Below, piece after piece: positions 9,016-17,709 of a stretch of DNA of 64,000 nt (the stretch's first letter is position 1; every line of letters starts with the position of its first letter). The translations under genes and the position numbers were made by a program. Source of the stretch: Chryseolinea lacunae (GTDB lineage Bacteria > Bacteroidota > Bacteroidia > Cytophagales > Cyclobacteriaceae); NCBI RefSeq assembly GCF_016735595.1, contig NZ_JAERRB010000004.1, positions 310,001 to 374,000 on the forward strand, in the 5' to 3' direction. The notes under the pieces are model-generated. The model searched no databases. It was not told the origin of the DNA and saw only the letters and a list, made by a program, of their open reading frames with translations.

Positions 9016-10115
9016 TGCGCAGCCTGTGGTTTTGCATACTGATGTGGATGCCTTCCTTGTGCCTGGCACAGGACATTCCACTATTCACACAAAAACTCAC
9101 CAACACATTTTTATACAATCCATCAGTGGCAGGCAACACCGTTGGTTCCATAACACTTTCGCGACGGCAATATTGGTCGGGCGTGCAGGGCGCACCCAAC
9201 GTGAACCTGCTGAGCATGCACATGCCGGTGAATGGCTATCGCTTTGGCACAGGCCTCACGCTCTATCAGGATAACATTGGTGTGTCGCAGGTTTTTTCGG
9301 CAACCGGTGCATTTGCGTATCACATGATCATGCCCAACCGGCGTTCGTTTTCGTTGGGGGTGTCTGCCGAATATCATCAATATCGCGTGGTGCCTTCGCG
9401 CGTCGATGTGCAGAGCAACGTGCTCAGCGATCCTGCGTTGCTCACCAAACTATCGCCCACACGGGGATTTGATTTCTCCGGCGGCGTGAGCTACTACGCA
9501 CCCAGGCTTCGTGCGGGCGCGTCGGTGAACCGGCTCAGTGCCATTTTGGGATTTGGCGACACCGATATTTTTTATCCATACCTCACCGCCTATGCGCAAG
9601 GCATTTTCCCGATGGCCGACAAACGTCATGTGCTGGAACCAGTGCTGAACTATCGCTCGCTCACGCCCGGCAACCACCAGTTTGAAGGAGGATTGTATTA
9701 CACATTCAACAAGCGCATAACCTTTGGTGCTGCCTATCGCACGGGCCGTACCGTTTCGGTGACGGCCGCCTTTCAGGTCTATAAAAATGTGACGATTGGC
9801 TATACCTACGAGGTGATGAGCAGCGCGCTTAACCCGGCATTGGGAGGCACACATGAAGCCGTGGTGCGTTTCGATTTTATGGATCGCACAGATCTTTCCG
9901 CACGACGAAGCACACGCCGCTTCAACACATCGGGCCAACTGAACCGGCACAAAACACGCGTAAACTATTTTGTGCCCAAGGTTGCGGTGAAGAAATACAA
10001 CCGCTATGTGAAAAAGACACGTACCATTTCACGCGCAAAACTGCATGCATGGCGTTCGAAGAAAACATCCCGCAGAATCCGGCGTGCACAACGGAGGTGG
10101 CTAAAAGACAAGTGA
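9015..10115 (+). CDS. PorP/SprF-family outer-membrane protein with a basic C-terminal tail
   Basis: A 366-residue protein starting at an ATG that shares its A with the TGA of the adhesin gene. The signal peptide (MRSLWFCILMWMPSLCLAQ) precedes the family signature QDIPLFTQKLTNTFLYNPSVAG and RRQYWSGVQGAP, then beta-barrel strands to about residue 288 (GGTHEAVVRFDF). Family members interact with T9SS gliding components. The oddity is the roughly 78 residues after the barrel: they are very rich in Arg and Lys (ending RRIRRAQRRWLKDK) and lie beyond where the family normally stops. The tail would be periplasmic if the barrel has standard topology. Family assignment is solid; the role of the tail is unknown. 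Confidence 0.88.
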   Translation: MRSLWFCILMWMPSLCLAQDIPLFTQKLTNTFLYNPSVAGNTVGSITLSRRQYWSGVQGAPNVNLLSMHMPVNGYRFGTGLTLYQDNIGVSQVFSATGAFAYHMIMPNRRSFSLGVSAEYHQYRVVPSRVDVQSNVLSDPALLTKLSPTRGFDFSGGVSYYAPRLRAGASVNRLSAILGFGDTDIFYPYLTAYAQGIFPMADKRHVLEPVLNYRSLTPGNHQFEGGLYYTFNKRITFGAAYRTGRTVSVTAAFQVYKNVTIGYTYEVMSSALNPALGGTHEAVVRFDFMDRTDLSARRSTRRFNTSGQLNRHKTRVNYFVPKVAVKKYNRYVKKTRTISRAKLHAWRSKKTSRRIRRAQRRWLKDK

Positions 10116-10132
10116 ACGACAATCAATTTCCG

Positions 10133-13100
10133 ATGAGACCACTGCGAATGAATCTGCCAGATCACATCACCGACATGCACGTGACGGTGATACTGATCGT
10201 TGTTCTGTTTGCTGCATCCATCGAAACACGCGCGCAGCAGATTGTGATCAATCCGCAAGGGCATTCGGCACGCATCAGCAAAGTGTTGTTCACGCCCAAC
10301 GGTGACGACATCATCTCCATATCCGAAGACAAAACCATTCGTGTGTGGGACGCGGCGCGTGGCGTGATGAAACAGAAATATGAATCGCAAATCGGCGCCG
10401 GCTGGGACGGTACATTCTATGCTGCTGCGCTTTCGAACGATGGAAGACTGTTGGCAGTGGCGGGCTATCCGGCCGTGCGCGGCGACAACTACATCGTGTT
10501 GATCGATCTACAGGCAAGGGAACAATTTTCAACGGCTATTGGCCACACCAACGTTATCAACACGCTGACGTTTGCCGACTCGTCGCGCTATCTGGTTTCG
10601 GGTGGCGATGATGGACTGGTGAATGTGTGGCGCGTGCAGCGCGACAGCATGCTGAACGTGGTCACGTTGGCGCACGACAAAGGTGTTTCCCACCTCGCAA
10701 TCAACAACCGAACACACGAACTGGCCGTGGGCGTGAGCGATTACATTGTGCTCTATGACATGCCTTCGCTGCAGTCGGGCAATCCAAAACAAAAGGAGAC
10801 AACGTTCCGAACCGGCACCCTTAACGCATTGTGTTATTCGCCCGATGGAAACTACCTCGCGGCTACCGGTGGCGATAGGCTGACGGTGTGGAATGCGCGA
10901 ACACAACAGAAACAATTCGCCTTGCATCTGCCGGTCAACCTCACCGGTCTGAATTTTTCTGTCGATGCCAAGCTGCTGGCCGGCGTGGATGCGAAGGGCA
11001 ACGGCTATTGCTGGACGGCGCGCGACGGCACTCTTCTGGAACAAACCCACCTCTACACCAACGCGGCCACGGCCATGGTGTGGACGCCGGTGCGAAACAC
11101 CTACATCGCTGCTGCGGCAGGCGGTGTGAACAACGACATCCGCATCTGGAATCCCGTGAACGGCGACATGCTGAAAAGCATGAAAGGAAAAGGCAGTGCC
11201 ATCACGCACGTGAACTTCGATAGCGACCGCGTGCTGTATGTTGAAACGGCCCCGACCGACGGACAACGCGCGAATGCCTATGCGTTCGACTTCGCATCCA
11301 CAACACTGCATTCGGCAGTGCCTCAAACAACGCGCCGCACACGGCAGCAACAAAACACCGTGTTGCAAGTGGATGAATATACCCTCGAACTTGCCAACGG
11401 CCGTTTCATCAAAAACAATCCCGACGCCGATGGCCGGGTGCTTGATTTTTTAGTGATGCCCGATCAGCACATTGTGGTGGCCAGCGATTTTTCGATGAAG
11501 CAATACGAGCCGTCGGGCCAGCCGGAGCGCGAGTTTGTGGGACATGCCGGCGCAGTGCGCTCCATTGGCATGAGCGAAGATGGTCGCTACCTGGCTTCCG
11601 GCTCCGAAGATCAAACCGTGATGCTCTGGAAACTTGATGAGGCAAAAAGTTTTCCCTCGCTGGCAGAAACACTGCACGGCCGCGAATGGGAAGGGGTGCT
11701 CAAGACGAACCATATCGACTCGGCAATGTGTCATGACACATCGCGCCAGGGATGGACACAACTGCTGGGGCAGCTGCAACGCAACGATGCCGACACGTTT
11801 CTCGACATGAACTTCCTTTATGCAAGTTTGATTGAAACAACAAAACCCTTTCTCACGCTTTTTGTCGCCGACAACAGCGAGTGGGTGTGCTGGAGTCCAC
11901 AGGGCTATTTCACGTGTTCGCCGGCGGGAAGCCAATACTTTGGCTGGCACGTGAACAAAGGCATACACACGCTGGCCGATTTCTATTCGGCCGATCAGTA
12001 TTTCGAAGTGCTCTATCGTCCCGATGTGTTTGCAAAAAGCTTCATGCAGGGAATTCGCGTGGAGGACATTCTGCACGAAAGCGGCGCGCGTGCGTTCGAC
12101 CTCAACCGTCTTCACAAACCTTCGGCCGTGCTGTTTCAAATAAACCCCGATTTGGATTCGCTGGTGAGCCACGGCGGAAAATTTTATACACAGGCCAAAA
12201 AAATAAACCTAACGGTAGACATATACGATGGCGGTGGAGGTGTGAAGGAACTCTATATCTATCAAAACGACAAACTGGTGGTGCACGACACCGACGTGGT
12301 GACGCGTTTTGAACGCGATAAAATCACCCGCACATATTCTGTGGAGATGGCCAACGATCTGAATGCATTCAAGGCTAAAGTGGTGAACTATCAGAAAATT
12401 GAATCGCGAGCCGATGAATTTGAAGTGCAGTATACTGGCTCGGCCATTCCCACATCGTCGCTCTACATGCTGTCGGTGGCCATAAACACGTATAAAAATT
12501 CGGCCTACAACCTGAACTATGCACGCCCGGATGCGGAAGCGTTTTCGGGCAAAGTTGTGGCAGGAGGCAAGGAGATCTTCCGTGAAATCTATCACCTCGA
12601 ACTTTTCGACAGCGCCGCCACGCGCGAAAATATTCTGGCGGCGTTTCGTTCCATCTTGGTTCGTGCAAAACCTGAAGATCTGTTTCTGTTTTTTTATGCC
12701 GGTCATGGCACCAAAGGAGAAAAGGAAGAAGATGAGTATTACTTCATACCACACGATGTCACCAAACTGTATGGCGATCCGCAGCAGGTTAGGGAGAAAG
12801 GAATTTCGGCAGCGGAGTTGAAAGGATTGCTCAAGCAGGTGAAGGCACACAAGCAAGTGATCGTCATGGACGCGTGCTATTCGGGTGGTGCGGCCAAGTC
12901 TCTTCAAACGCGATCGCCGGGTTCCGACGAAAAAGCCATCATCCAGCTGGCGCGAAGTTCGGGTGCGGTCATGTTTGCGTCAAGCGGCACGAAGCAGCAG
13001 GCCACGGAGTTCGACGCCCTGCACCACGGCGTGTTCACCTATGCGTTGCTGGAAGCCCTCGATGGCAAAGCCGACAACGGCGACGGACGCATCACGGTGA

Positions 13101-13228
13101 GCGAAATAAAATCGTATCTCGAAGCGCGCGTGCCCGAGTTGACCAAGAAGTATAGTGGAGAAGCGCAGTATCCAACGGGCTACATCAGCGGCAATGATTT
13201 TCCCATCGCGCTGGTGCCCGGCAACTGA
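10133..13228 (+). CDS. secreted WD40-repeat protein with C-terminal caspase (C14) domain
   Basis: About 1031 residues from ATG 10133. Another possible start is ATG 10175, which gives a tighter signal peptide (MHVTVILIVVLFAASIETRA). Several WD40 repeats follow, e.g. GHSARISKVLFTPNGDDI with DKTIRVWD, GHTNVINTLTF with GLVNVWRV, and GHAGAVRSIGMSEDGRYLAS with TVMLWKL. A beta linker (INLTVDIYDGGGGVKELYIY) leads to a caspase-like peptidase domain with FYAGHG (H858) and MDACYSGG (C915), both dyad residues intact. The stop lies one base from the convergent ribH stop. Only 17 nt separate it from the PorP/SprF gene, so the adhesin, PorP and caspase genes are probably one transcript. No T9SS sorting domain is visible at its end. 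Substrate unknown. Confidence 0.85.
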   Translation: MRPLRMNLPDHITDMHVTVILIVVLFAASIETRAQQIVINPQGHSARISKVLFTPNGDDIISISEDKTIRVWDAARGVMKQKYESQIGAGWDGTFYAAALSNDGRLLAVAGYPAVRGDNYIVLIDLQAREQFSTAIGHTNVINTLTFADSSRYLVSGGDDGLVNVWRVQRDSMLNVVTLAHDKGVSHLAINNRTHELAVGVSDYIVLYDMPSLQSGNPKQKETTFRTGTLNALCYSPDGNYLAATGGDRLTVWNARTQQKQFALHLPVNLTGLNFSVDAKLLAGVDAKGNGYCWTARDGTLLEQTHLYTNAATAMVWTPVRNTYIAAAAGGVNNDIRIWNPVNGDMLKSMKGKGSAITHVNFDSDRVLYVETAPTDGQRANAYAFDFASTTLHSAVPQTTRRTRQQQNTVLQVDEYTLELANGRFIKNNPDADGRVLDFLVMPDQHIVVASDFSMKQYEPSGQPEREFVGHAGAVRSIGMSEDGRYLASGSEDQTVMLWKLDEAKSFPSLAETLHGREWEGVLKTNHIDSAMCHDTSRQGWTQLLGQLQRNDADTFLDMNFLYASLIETTKPFLTLFVADNSEWVCWSPQGYFTCSPAGSQYFGWHVNKGIHTLADFYSADQYFEVLYRPDVFAKSFMQGIRVEDILHESGARAFDLNRLHKPSAVLFQINPDLDSLVSHGGKFYTQAKKINLTVDIYDGGGGVKELYIYQNDKLVVHDTDVVTRFERDKITRTYSVEMANDLNAFKAKVVNYQKIESRADEFEVQYTGSAIPTSSLYMLSVAINTYKNSAYNLNYARPDAEAFSGKVVAGGKEIFREIYHLELFDSAATRENILAAFRSILVRAKPEDLFLFFYAGHGTKGEKEEDEYYFIPHDVTKLYGDPQQVREKGISAAELKGLLKQVKAHKQVIVMDACYSGGAAKSLQTRSPGSDEKAIIQLARSSGAVMFASSGTKQQATEFDALHHGVFTYALLEALDGKADNGDGRITVSEIKSYLEARVPELTKKYSGEAQYPTGYISGNDFPIALVPGN

Positions 13229-13229
13229 T

Positions 13230-13697
13230 TTAGAAGTTCAGCATGCCAATGGCGGTGAGGGCGGCTTCTTCGCCTTTGTTGCCAAATTTTCCGCCGGCGC
13301 GGTCCATGGCTTGCTGTTTGTTCAGCGTGGTGAGCACACCGAAAATCACCGGCTTGCGGGTTTTCAGATTGGCTTCGGTGATGCCATAGGCAACGGCCTG
13401 ACAGATATAATCGAAATGAGGAGTGTCGCCCTGAATCACGCAGCCGAGGCAGATCACGGCGTCGATGTTTTTCTTTTCGCCCATCCACAGTGCTCCCAAC
13501 GAAAGCTCGAACGTGCCCGGCACATTCTTGCGCACGATGTTGCTCTTCTTCACACCGTTTGCCACCAGCCCGGCCACAGCGCCTTCATACAACGCTTCGG
13601 TGATCTCTTCATTCCACTCGGCCACCACAATGGCAAATTTCTTTTTCAACAGGTTGATCGACGATTTTACGCTTCCGGATTTCAGAGGGCCAGCCAT
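13230..13697 (-). CDS. ribH: 6,7-dimethyl-8-ribityllumazine synthase
   Basis: A 155-residue protein with all lumazine synthase signatures: FAIVVAEWNEEI (substrate loop with W28), VPGTFELSLGA, and CLGCVIQGDTPHFDYIC with the catalytic H94. It condenses 5-amino-6-ribitylaminouracil with dihydroxybutanone phosphate in riboflavin synthesis and normally assembles as an icosahedral or pentameric shell. The gene sits downstream of the TPR membrane protein gene, the arrangement seen widely in Bacteroidota. A hairpin terminator lies between them, so ribH may also have its own promoter in the 90-nt gap, though I could not identify a good one. Confidence 0.96.
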   Translation of the reverse strand: MAGPLKSGSVKSSINLLKKKFAIVVAEWNEEITEALYEGAVAGLVANGVKKSNIVRKNVPGTFELSLGALWMGEKKNIDAVICLGCVIQGDTPHFDYICQAVAYGITEANLKTRKPVIFGVLTTLNKQQAMDRAGGKFGNKGEEAALTAIGMLNF

Positions 13698-13739
13698 ACA
13701 GCAAAGGATTTGGTGTTCGTTAGGAACGGGTTGAGCAAT

Positions 13740-13765
13740 AAAAAAGGGATAGACGAATCTATCCC
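13740..13765 (-). terminator. terminator downstream of the TPR protein gene
   Basis: On the minus strand a perfect 8-bp stem (GGGATAGA with TCTATCCC) with a four-base loop is followed by six T residues. It lies between the TPR gene stop (13788) and ribH start (13697). Confidence 0.8.
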
Positions 13766-13787
13766 TCGAAAGTTAACTGAATTTTGC

Positions 13788-14477
13788 CTAGGAATTGCTT
13801 TCCAGACGTGCCTTGAACTTGCGGGCATTTTGATATTCCGACGAATCCCAATATTGGGTAATCACTTTTTCGTAGGTCTCTTTTGCCTTGTCGTTCTGGT
13901 TCAGAAGTTCGTAGGCCAGCGCTTCCTTCATCAGGTAGGTAGGCGAAAAGAACTTGTTGGGTTTATAGTTGGCTGCCTTGCTATAGTACTTGGCAGCGTC
14001 TTCATATTTCTTTTCTTCCATGTAGGAATCTCCCACCAGGCTGTAGGCACGGGCTTGCACCAGCAGATCGTTCGAGCTGAAATCCTCCAGATACAGGCGG
14101 GCCAGTTCATATTTTCCTTGTTTCAGGTAAGACACACCGGCATAGTAGTTGGCCAGTTTGGCGGCATCGGTGATGCCATAGTCTTCAATGATGGCCAGGA
14201 AGCCGAGGCTGTTGCCGTCGCCGTTCAGGGCCTTGTTCAGGCTGTCGGCTTCAAAATAGTAGACCGCCGGAAACATTTCCTTTTGGGCGATAACATCCTG
14301 CGTGCTCTTATAATAGTGGAATCCAAAATATCCGCCCACGGCGAGCAAAATAACGGCAGCGATACCGATAACTGTTTTGGGATTGCTTTCCACCCAGGTT
14401 TCGGCACCTACCAATCTGTCTTTGATCGCTTCCGGATTTTCGAGGAGTTCGTGTTTGTGTTCTTCCTTTTTAGCCAT
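13788..14477 (-). CDS. TPR membrane protein
   Basis: A 229-residue protein. A cytosolic N-terminus of about 35 residues is followed by one membrane helix (TVIGIAAVILLAVGGYFGFH) and then tetratricopeptide-like repeats to the end (AKLANYYAGVSYLKQGKYEL, ARAYSLVGDSYMEEKKYEDA, KEALAYELLNQNDKAKETYE). The layout, a short N-terminus, one helix and extracytoplasmic TPRs, is like YfgM, which associates with the SecYEG translocon in E. coli, but that function is not shown here. It precedes ribH in the same orientation. A possible -7 element is marked at 14566-14573. Confidence 0.85.
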   Translation of the reverse strand: MAKKEEHKHELLENPEAIKDRLVGAETWVESNPKTVIGIAAVILLAVGGYFGFHYYKSTQDVIAQKEMFPAVYYFEADSLNKALNGDGNSLGFLAIIEDYGITDAAKLANYYAGVSYLKQGKYELARLYLEDFSSNDLLVQARAYSLVGDSYMEEKKYEDAAKYYSKAANYKPNKFFSPTYLMKEALAYELLNQNDKAKETYEKVITQYWDSSEYQNARKFKARLESNS

Positions 14478-14565
14478 TGTATTCCATTATTTCTTCCCAC
14501 GCGTCAAATCGTGGGAACCGAGTTCAGTACGACGTTAAATAGTTTTGCCCGACCAGTCGGGGGCG

Positions 14566-14573
14566 CAAAACTA
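14566..14573 (-). promoter_or_regulatory. possible -7 element for the TPR protein gene
   Basis: On the minus strand TAGTTTTG matches TAnnTTTG, with a T-run about 18-20 nt upstream in place of TTTG. It overlaps an imperfect hairpin (14541-14572, stems AGTTTTG/CAAAACT and CCCGA/TCGGG). Confidence 0.4.
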
Positions 14574-14615
14574 CAAATTAGATGTTTCTAAAAAAAGGGG
14601 GTATTTCGGCCCGGC

Positions 14616-15656
14616 TCAATCCATTACGAAAGGATAGTCCGTTTGCACGTACACGTCCGTGAGGGCCTCCGAAGGATCGGGGAATTTAGACTCCTCCGCA
14701 AACTTCACGCTTTCCTCTACCTGTCCCACTATTTTGGCGTCGATGGCGTCAAGGTCTTTTTCCGCGGCAAATTTCTTTTCGAGAATGGTTTTGCGGACCA
14801 CTTCAATGGGATCGCGCTGTTTGTATTGCTCCACCTCGTCTTTGCTTCTGTATTTCTGAGGGTCGGACATGGAGTGTCCTTTGTAGCGGTAGGTTCTGAA
14901 TTCCAGCAGGGTAGGACCTTCGCCAGCACGGGCACGCTCGGCGGCGCGGGCCACCGCCTTGTGCACTTCTTCCACTTTCATGGCGTCGACAGCCTCCGAA
15001 GGGATGTCGTAAGCCTCACCCAATGTATACAACTCCGTCACATTCGACGACCGCTGCACGGATGTTCCCATGGCGTAGCCGTTGTTTTCGATCACAAAAA
15101 TAACGGGGAGTTTCCACAGCATGGCCAGGTTCAACGTTTCGTGAAACGCGCCCTGACGCACCGCGCCATCGCCCATCGAGCAAATGCAGAGGTTGCCTGT
15201 TTTATTAAATTTTTCAGCGAATGCCAGACCGGCGCCCAGGGGAACCTGTGCACCCACAATGCCGTGGCCGCCTACAAAACCTACGTTCTTATCAAAAATG
15301 TGCATGGAACCGCCTTTGCCTTTGGTGGTGCCGGTTTCTTTTCCATAGAGTTCGGCCATGATGGCCTTCGGGTCGGTGCCCAACGCCAGCGGATGGCCGT
15401 GGTCGCGATAGGCGGTGATCCACTTATCGCCCTTGCGCAGCGCCGATGCGGAACCGGCGGCACACGCCTCCTGACCGATATAGAGGTGACAAAATCCTTT
15501 GATTTTCTGCATGCCATACAATTGGCCGGCTTTCTCTTCAAACTTGCGCATCAGCTGCATGCTCTCATACCAATAGAGGTAGGTATCTTTTGAAAATTCA
15601 GTGCTGTCGCTCTTTGCCGCCACGGGCTCATTCTTCGCTTTGGTTGTCGTAGGCAT
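14616..15656 (-). CDS. pdhA: pyruvate dehydrogenase E1 component, alpha subunit
   Basis: 346 residues from ATG 15656 (MPTTTKAKNEPVAAKSDSTE). Earlier in-frame codons would run into the promoter. The family signature is strong: FCHLYIGQEACAAGSASAL, KGGSMHIFD, and the thiamine diphosphate motif from GDGAVRQGAFHETL to VIENNGYAMGTS. The phosphorylation-loop region YRYKGHSMSDPQKYRSKDE matches heterotetrameric E1 alpha subunits. With E1 beta, E2 and E3 it converts pyruvate to acetyl-CoA. No E1 beta or E2 gene is adjacent, so the complex is encoded at several loci, as in many Bacteroidota. A branched-chain E1 alpha is less likely because the sequence follows the PdhA pattern closely. Confidence 0.93.
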   Translation of the reverse strand: MPTTTKAKNEPVAAKSDSTEFSKDTYLYWYESMQLMRKFEEKAGQLYGMQKIKGFCHLYIGQEACAAGSASALRKGDKWITAYRDHGHPLALGTDPKAIMAELYGKETGTTKGKGGSMHIFDKNVGFVGGHGIVGAQVPLGAGLAFAEKFNKTGNLCICSMGDGAVRQGAFHETLNLAMLWKLPVIFVIENNGYAMGTSVQRSSNVTELYTLGEAYDIPSEAVDAMKVEEVHKAVARAAERARAGEGPTLLEFRTYRYKGHSMSDPQKYRSKDEVEQYKQRDPIEVVRKTILEKKFAAEKDLDAIDAKIVGQVEESVKFAEESKFPDPSEALTDVYVQTDYPFVMD

Positions 15657-15680
15657 ATCCCTATTTTTGAATCCGAGTTG

Positions 15681-15712
15681 CGAAATTAATCCCCAAACGA
15701 ACATTAGCCAAA
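15681..15712 (-). promoter_or_regulatory. probable pdhA promoter
   Basis: On the minus strand TTTG (15712-15709), 20 nt, then TAATTTCG (15688-15681), one mismatch from TAnnTTTG. It lies 24 nt from the pdhA start codon, in the divergent gap shared with recF. Confidence 0.5.
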
Positions 15713-15730
15713 CTTTCGAGGTATTTCCTC

Positions 15731-16840
15731 ATGCACCTAGAGAAACTTCATTTGCTCAATTTCAAGAACTATGCAGAGGCAAACCTCAGTTTTTCTTCGC
15801 GGATCAATGTTTTGGTGGGTAAAAACGGCAGCGGCAAGACCAATTTGCTGGACGCTATTTTTTATCTGGCCTTCACCAAAAGCGCCTTTTCTAACCTCGA
15901 CCAGCATTGCATCCAGCACGAGCAGGCCTACTTTATGGTGAAAGGAGGCTTCCGGCTGGGGACTTCCACAAATGAAGTGGTGGGCTCCATGCAGCAGGGC
16001 GCCAAAAAAATGTTCCGCGAAGGCGTGAACGAATACCAGAAACTGAGCGAACACATCGGCAAATACCCCGTCATTCTGGTGGCCCCCGACGATGTGGACC
16101 TGGTGAAGGAAGGCAGCGAAGCTAGGCGCAAATTTTTCGACGGCATCATTTCCCAGCTCGACAAACATTACCTCGACGACCTCATTCAATACAACCACGC
16201 CCTGAAGCAACGCAACAGCTTCCTGAAAATGGCGTCGGAAAAAGGCCTCACCGACTGGGTGACGCTGGAGGCCTACGACCAGATTCTGGTGCGACTGGGC
16301 ACCTCCCTTTTTGAAAAACGGATGGCCTTTGCAAAAGAATTTCTCCCGGTGTTTCAGAAATTCTACCGCTTCATCGTGGATGAAAACGAGACTACCGACC
16401 TGGAATATAAATCGTCGCTCCAGGAAAAAGATTTTGCCCAGGCACTGCAAGGCTCCCGCCATCGCGATCTGGCCCTGCAGCGCACCTGTGTTGGAATTCA
16501 TCGCGACGACTACCAGTTCACGCTCGAGCATGGCGACATGAAACGGCTCGGGTCGCAGGGCCAGCAAAAGTCGTTTGTGATCGCCCTGAAGCTGGCGCAG
16601 TTCGAGATCCTGAAAACGCATAAGGGCTTCAAACCCATTCTGCTTTTGGATGATATTTTTGATAAATTAGACGACTTTCGCATCGGCAGGCTGTTAGAAC
16701 TGATGAAGACCGACCTGGGACAGCTTTTCATTACCGATGCCCGGCCCGACCGCACCATGGGGTTGTTGGACCAGATACAAATTCAGGCCTCAGTGTTTAC
16801 CATCGAAAAAGGAACCGTGAAAGTGTATGAGCCAGAATAA
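15731..16840 (+). CDS. recF: DNA replication/repair protein RecF
   Basis: A 369-residue SMC-like ATPase. Residues 1-20 (MHLEKLHLLNFKNYAEANLS) are the typical RecF start. Walker A is VGKNGSGKTN (about 29-38), the signature region SQGQQKSFVIALKLAQ lies near residue 275, and Walker B is ILLLDDIFDKLD. RecF loads RecA at gaps through RecO and RecR. In many bacteria recF is beside dnaA, dnaN and gyrB; here it is instead divergent from pdhA and overlaps a DUF721 gene. ATG 15731 leaves 74 nt to the divergent pdhA start. Confidence 0.96.
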   Translation: MHLEKLHLLNFKNYAEANLSFSSRINVLVGKNGSGKTNLLDAIFYLAFTKSAFSNLDQHCIQHEQAYFMVKGGFRLGTSTNEVVGSMQQGAKKMFREGVNEYQKLSEHIGKYPVILVAPDDVDLVKEGSEARRKFFDGIISQLDKHYLDDLIQYNHALKQRNSFLKMASEKGLTDWVTLEAYDQILVRLGTSLFEKRMAFAKEFLPVFQKFYRFIVDENETTDLEYKSSLQEKDFAQALQGSRHRDLALQRTCVGIHRDDYQFTLEHGDMKRLGSQGQQKSFVIALKLAQFEILKTHKGFKPILLLDDIFDKLDDFRIGRLLELMKTDLGQLFITDARPDRTMGLLDQIQIQASVFTIEKGTVKVYEPE

Positions 16841-17120
16841 AAAAGACATCCAATCCGTAGGCGACGCCATCCGCGCGATGCTCAACTCCTATAAGCTCAA
16901 CAACAGGTTCGACGAAGCCAGCGTGATCGCGTCGTGGGAGCGGCTGGTGGGCAAACCCATTGCCAAGCGCACCAAAAAGCTCTACATAAAAGACAAAGTC
17001 CTGTTCGTGGAGTTTGATTCGCCCACCATGCGCCACGACTTCTCTTTGCACAAAGCGCAGGTGATGGAGATTTTCAAGAAAGAATTTGGCGGCGTGATCA
17101 CGGAGATTGTGGCGATGTGA
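16827..17120 (+). CDS. DUF721 (DciA-like) protein
   Basis: A 97-residue protein overlapping the end of recF by 14 nt, so it is translationally linked to it. It shows the DUF721 pattern: SVGDAIRAMLNSYKLNNRFD, then VIASWERLVGKPIAKRTKKL and LFVEFDSPTMRHDFSLHK. DciA, the founding member, loads the replicative helicase DnaB in bacteria without DnaC. Bacteroidota members are shorter and only the core domain is present here. The pairing with recF fits a DNA replication role, but helicase loading is inferred from the family. Confidence 0.85.
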   Translation: MSQNKKDIQSVGDAIRAMLNSYKLNNRFDEASVIASWERLVGKPIAKRTKKLYIKDKVLFVEFDSPTMRHDFSLHKAQVMEIFKKEFGGVITEIVAM

Positions 17121-17134
17121 TCTTTCATCCGCGC

Positions 17135-17154
17135 ATCCTGTCTGTCAGGATTTT
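17135..17154 (+). terminator. terminator after recF-DUF721
   Basis: A 6-bp stem (ATCCTG with CAGGAT), loop TCTGT, then TTTT. It is short but correctly placed 14 nt after the DUF721 stop. Confidence 0.55.
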
Positions 17155-17302
17155 GCGAAGAAAAATTATTCCAGCCCACGGCTATTTTTAGAAAAGTTAA
17201 CCCACCCGTAAACCATTGTTGTCGGTTCGTGCGGTTTAGTGCTGCAATTCTTCAAGTTTTCGGCCTGGAAAAATCTATTCTCTAGAAAATTCTGGCAGAA
17301 GT

Positions 17303-17332
17303 TTTGAAAAAGTGGAAAAGCGTCTAATTTTG
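17303..17332 (+). promoter_or_regulatory. promoter of the tRNA-tuf cluster
   Basis: TTTG (17303-17306), 18 nt, then TAATTTTG (17325-17332), both full consensus matches, followed by CA. tRNA-Tyr starts 72 nt downstream. Confidence 0.75.
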
Positions 17333-17404
17333 CACTCTCTTTTTTGAAAAGGCCCTGCAAAAGGCGTTTCATTCGTTCTTCGAGAGGTTGAAATTTAAAG
17401 TTTT

Positions 17405-17487
17405 GGGGGAATACCAAAGCGGCCAACTGGGACAGACTGTAAATCTGTTGTCTTATGACTTCATAGGTTCGAATCCTATTTCCCCCA
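17405..17487 (+). tRNA. tRNA-Tyr (GTA)
   Basis: The acceptor GGGGGAA (17405-17411) pairs with TTCCCCC (17480-17486), with discriminator A at 17487. The anticodon stem-loop is CAGA-CTGTAAA-TCTG with anticodon GTA. A long class II variable arm is present, and the T arm is ATAGG-TTCGAAT-CCTAT. CCA is not encoded. It is the first RNA after the promoter at 17303-17332 and heads the Tyr-Gly-Thr-tuf cluster, the same order as in E. coli tufB. Confidence 0.95.
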
Positions 17488-17598
17488 CATTCTAGCAGAT
17501 AGTTTACCATCTGAATAGAACAGCCGGTAGCGAAAGCCGCAGGCAGAATCAATCGAAAGGAAGAAGTTCTTTTGGGATTTTGATATAAAAATTATCAT

Positions 17599-17670
17599 GC
17601 GGGAGTAGCTCAGTTGGTAGTCCGTCAGTCGACGGATCCAAGACTACAAGACGCGGGATATTCGAAGGAA
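17599..17670 (+). pseudogene. decayed tRNA-Gly copy
   Basis: The first 22 bases (17599-17620) are identical to the 5' acceptor and D arm of the intact tRNA-Gly at 17710, and the 12 or so bases before it also match. After that only islands remain: TCCAAG of the anticodon loop, CGCGGG before the T arm, and TTCGA of the T loop. The anticodon stem is replaced by an unrelated hairpin (TCCGTC with GACGGA), and the 3' acceptor strand is absent. It cannot fold as a tRNA and looks like one half of an old tandem duplication with a period of about 110 bp. Confidence 0.75.
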
Positions 17671-17709
17671 GGAAGTTCTTTCGATACCTTAAATTGACGT
17701 AATTATCAT

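Noticed and set aside
13155-14591. 478-codon open frame on the plus strand across ribH and the TPR gene
   Set aside because: It lies opposite two well-supported genes and their intergenic terminator, and its translation is low-complexity with no domain.
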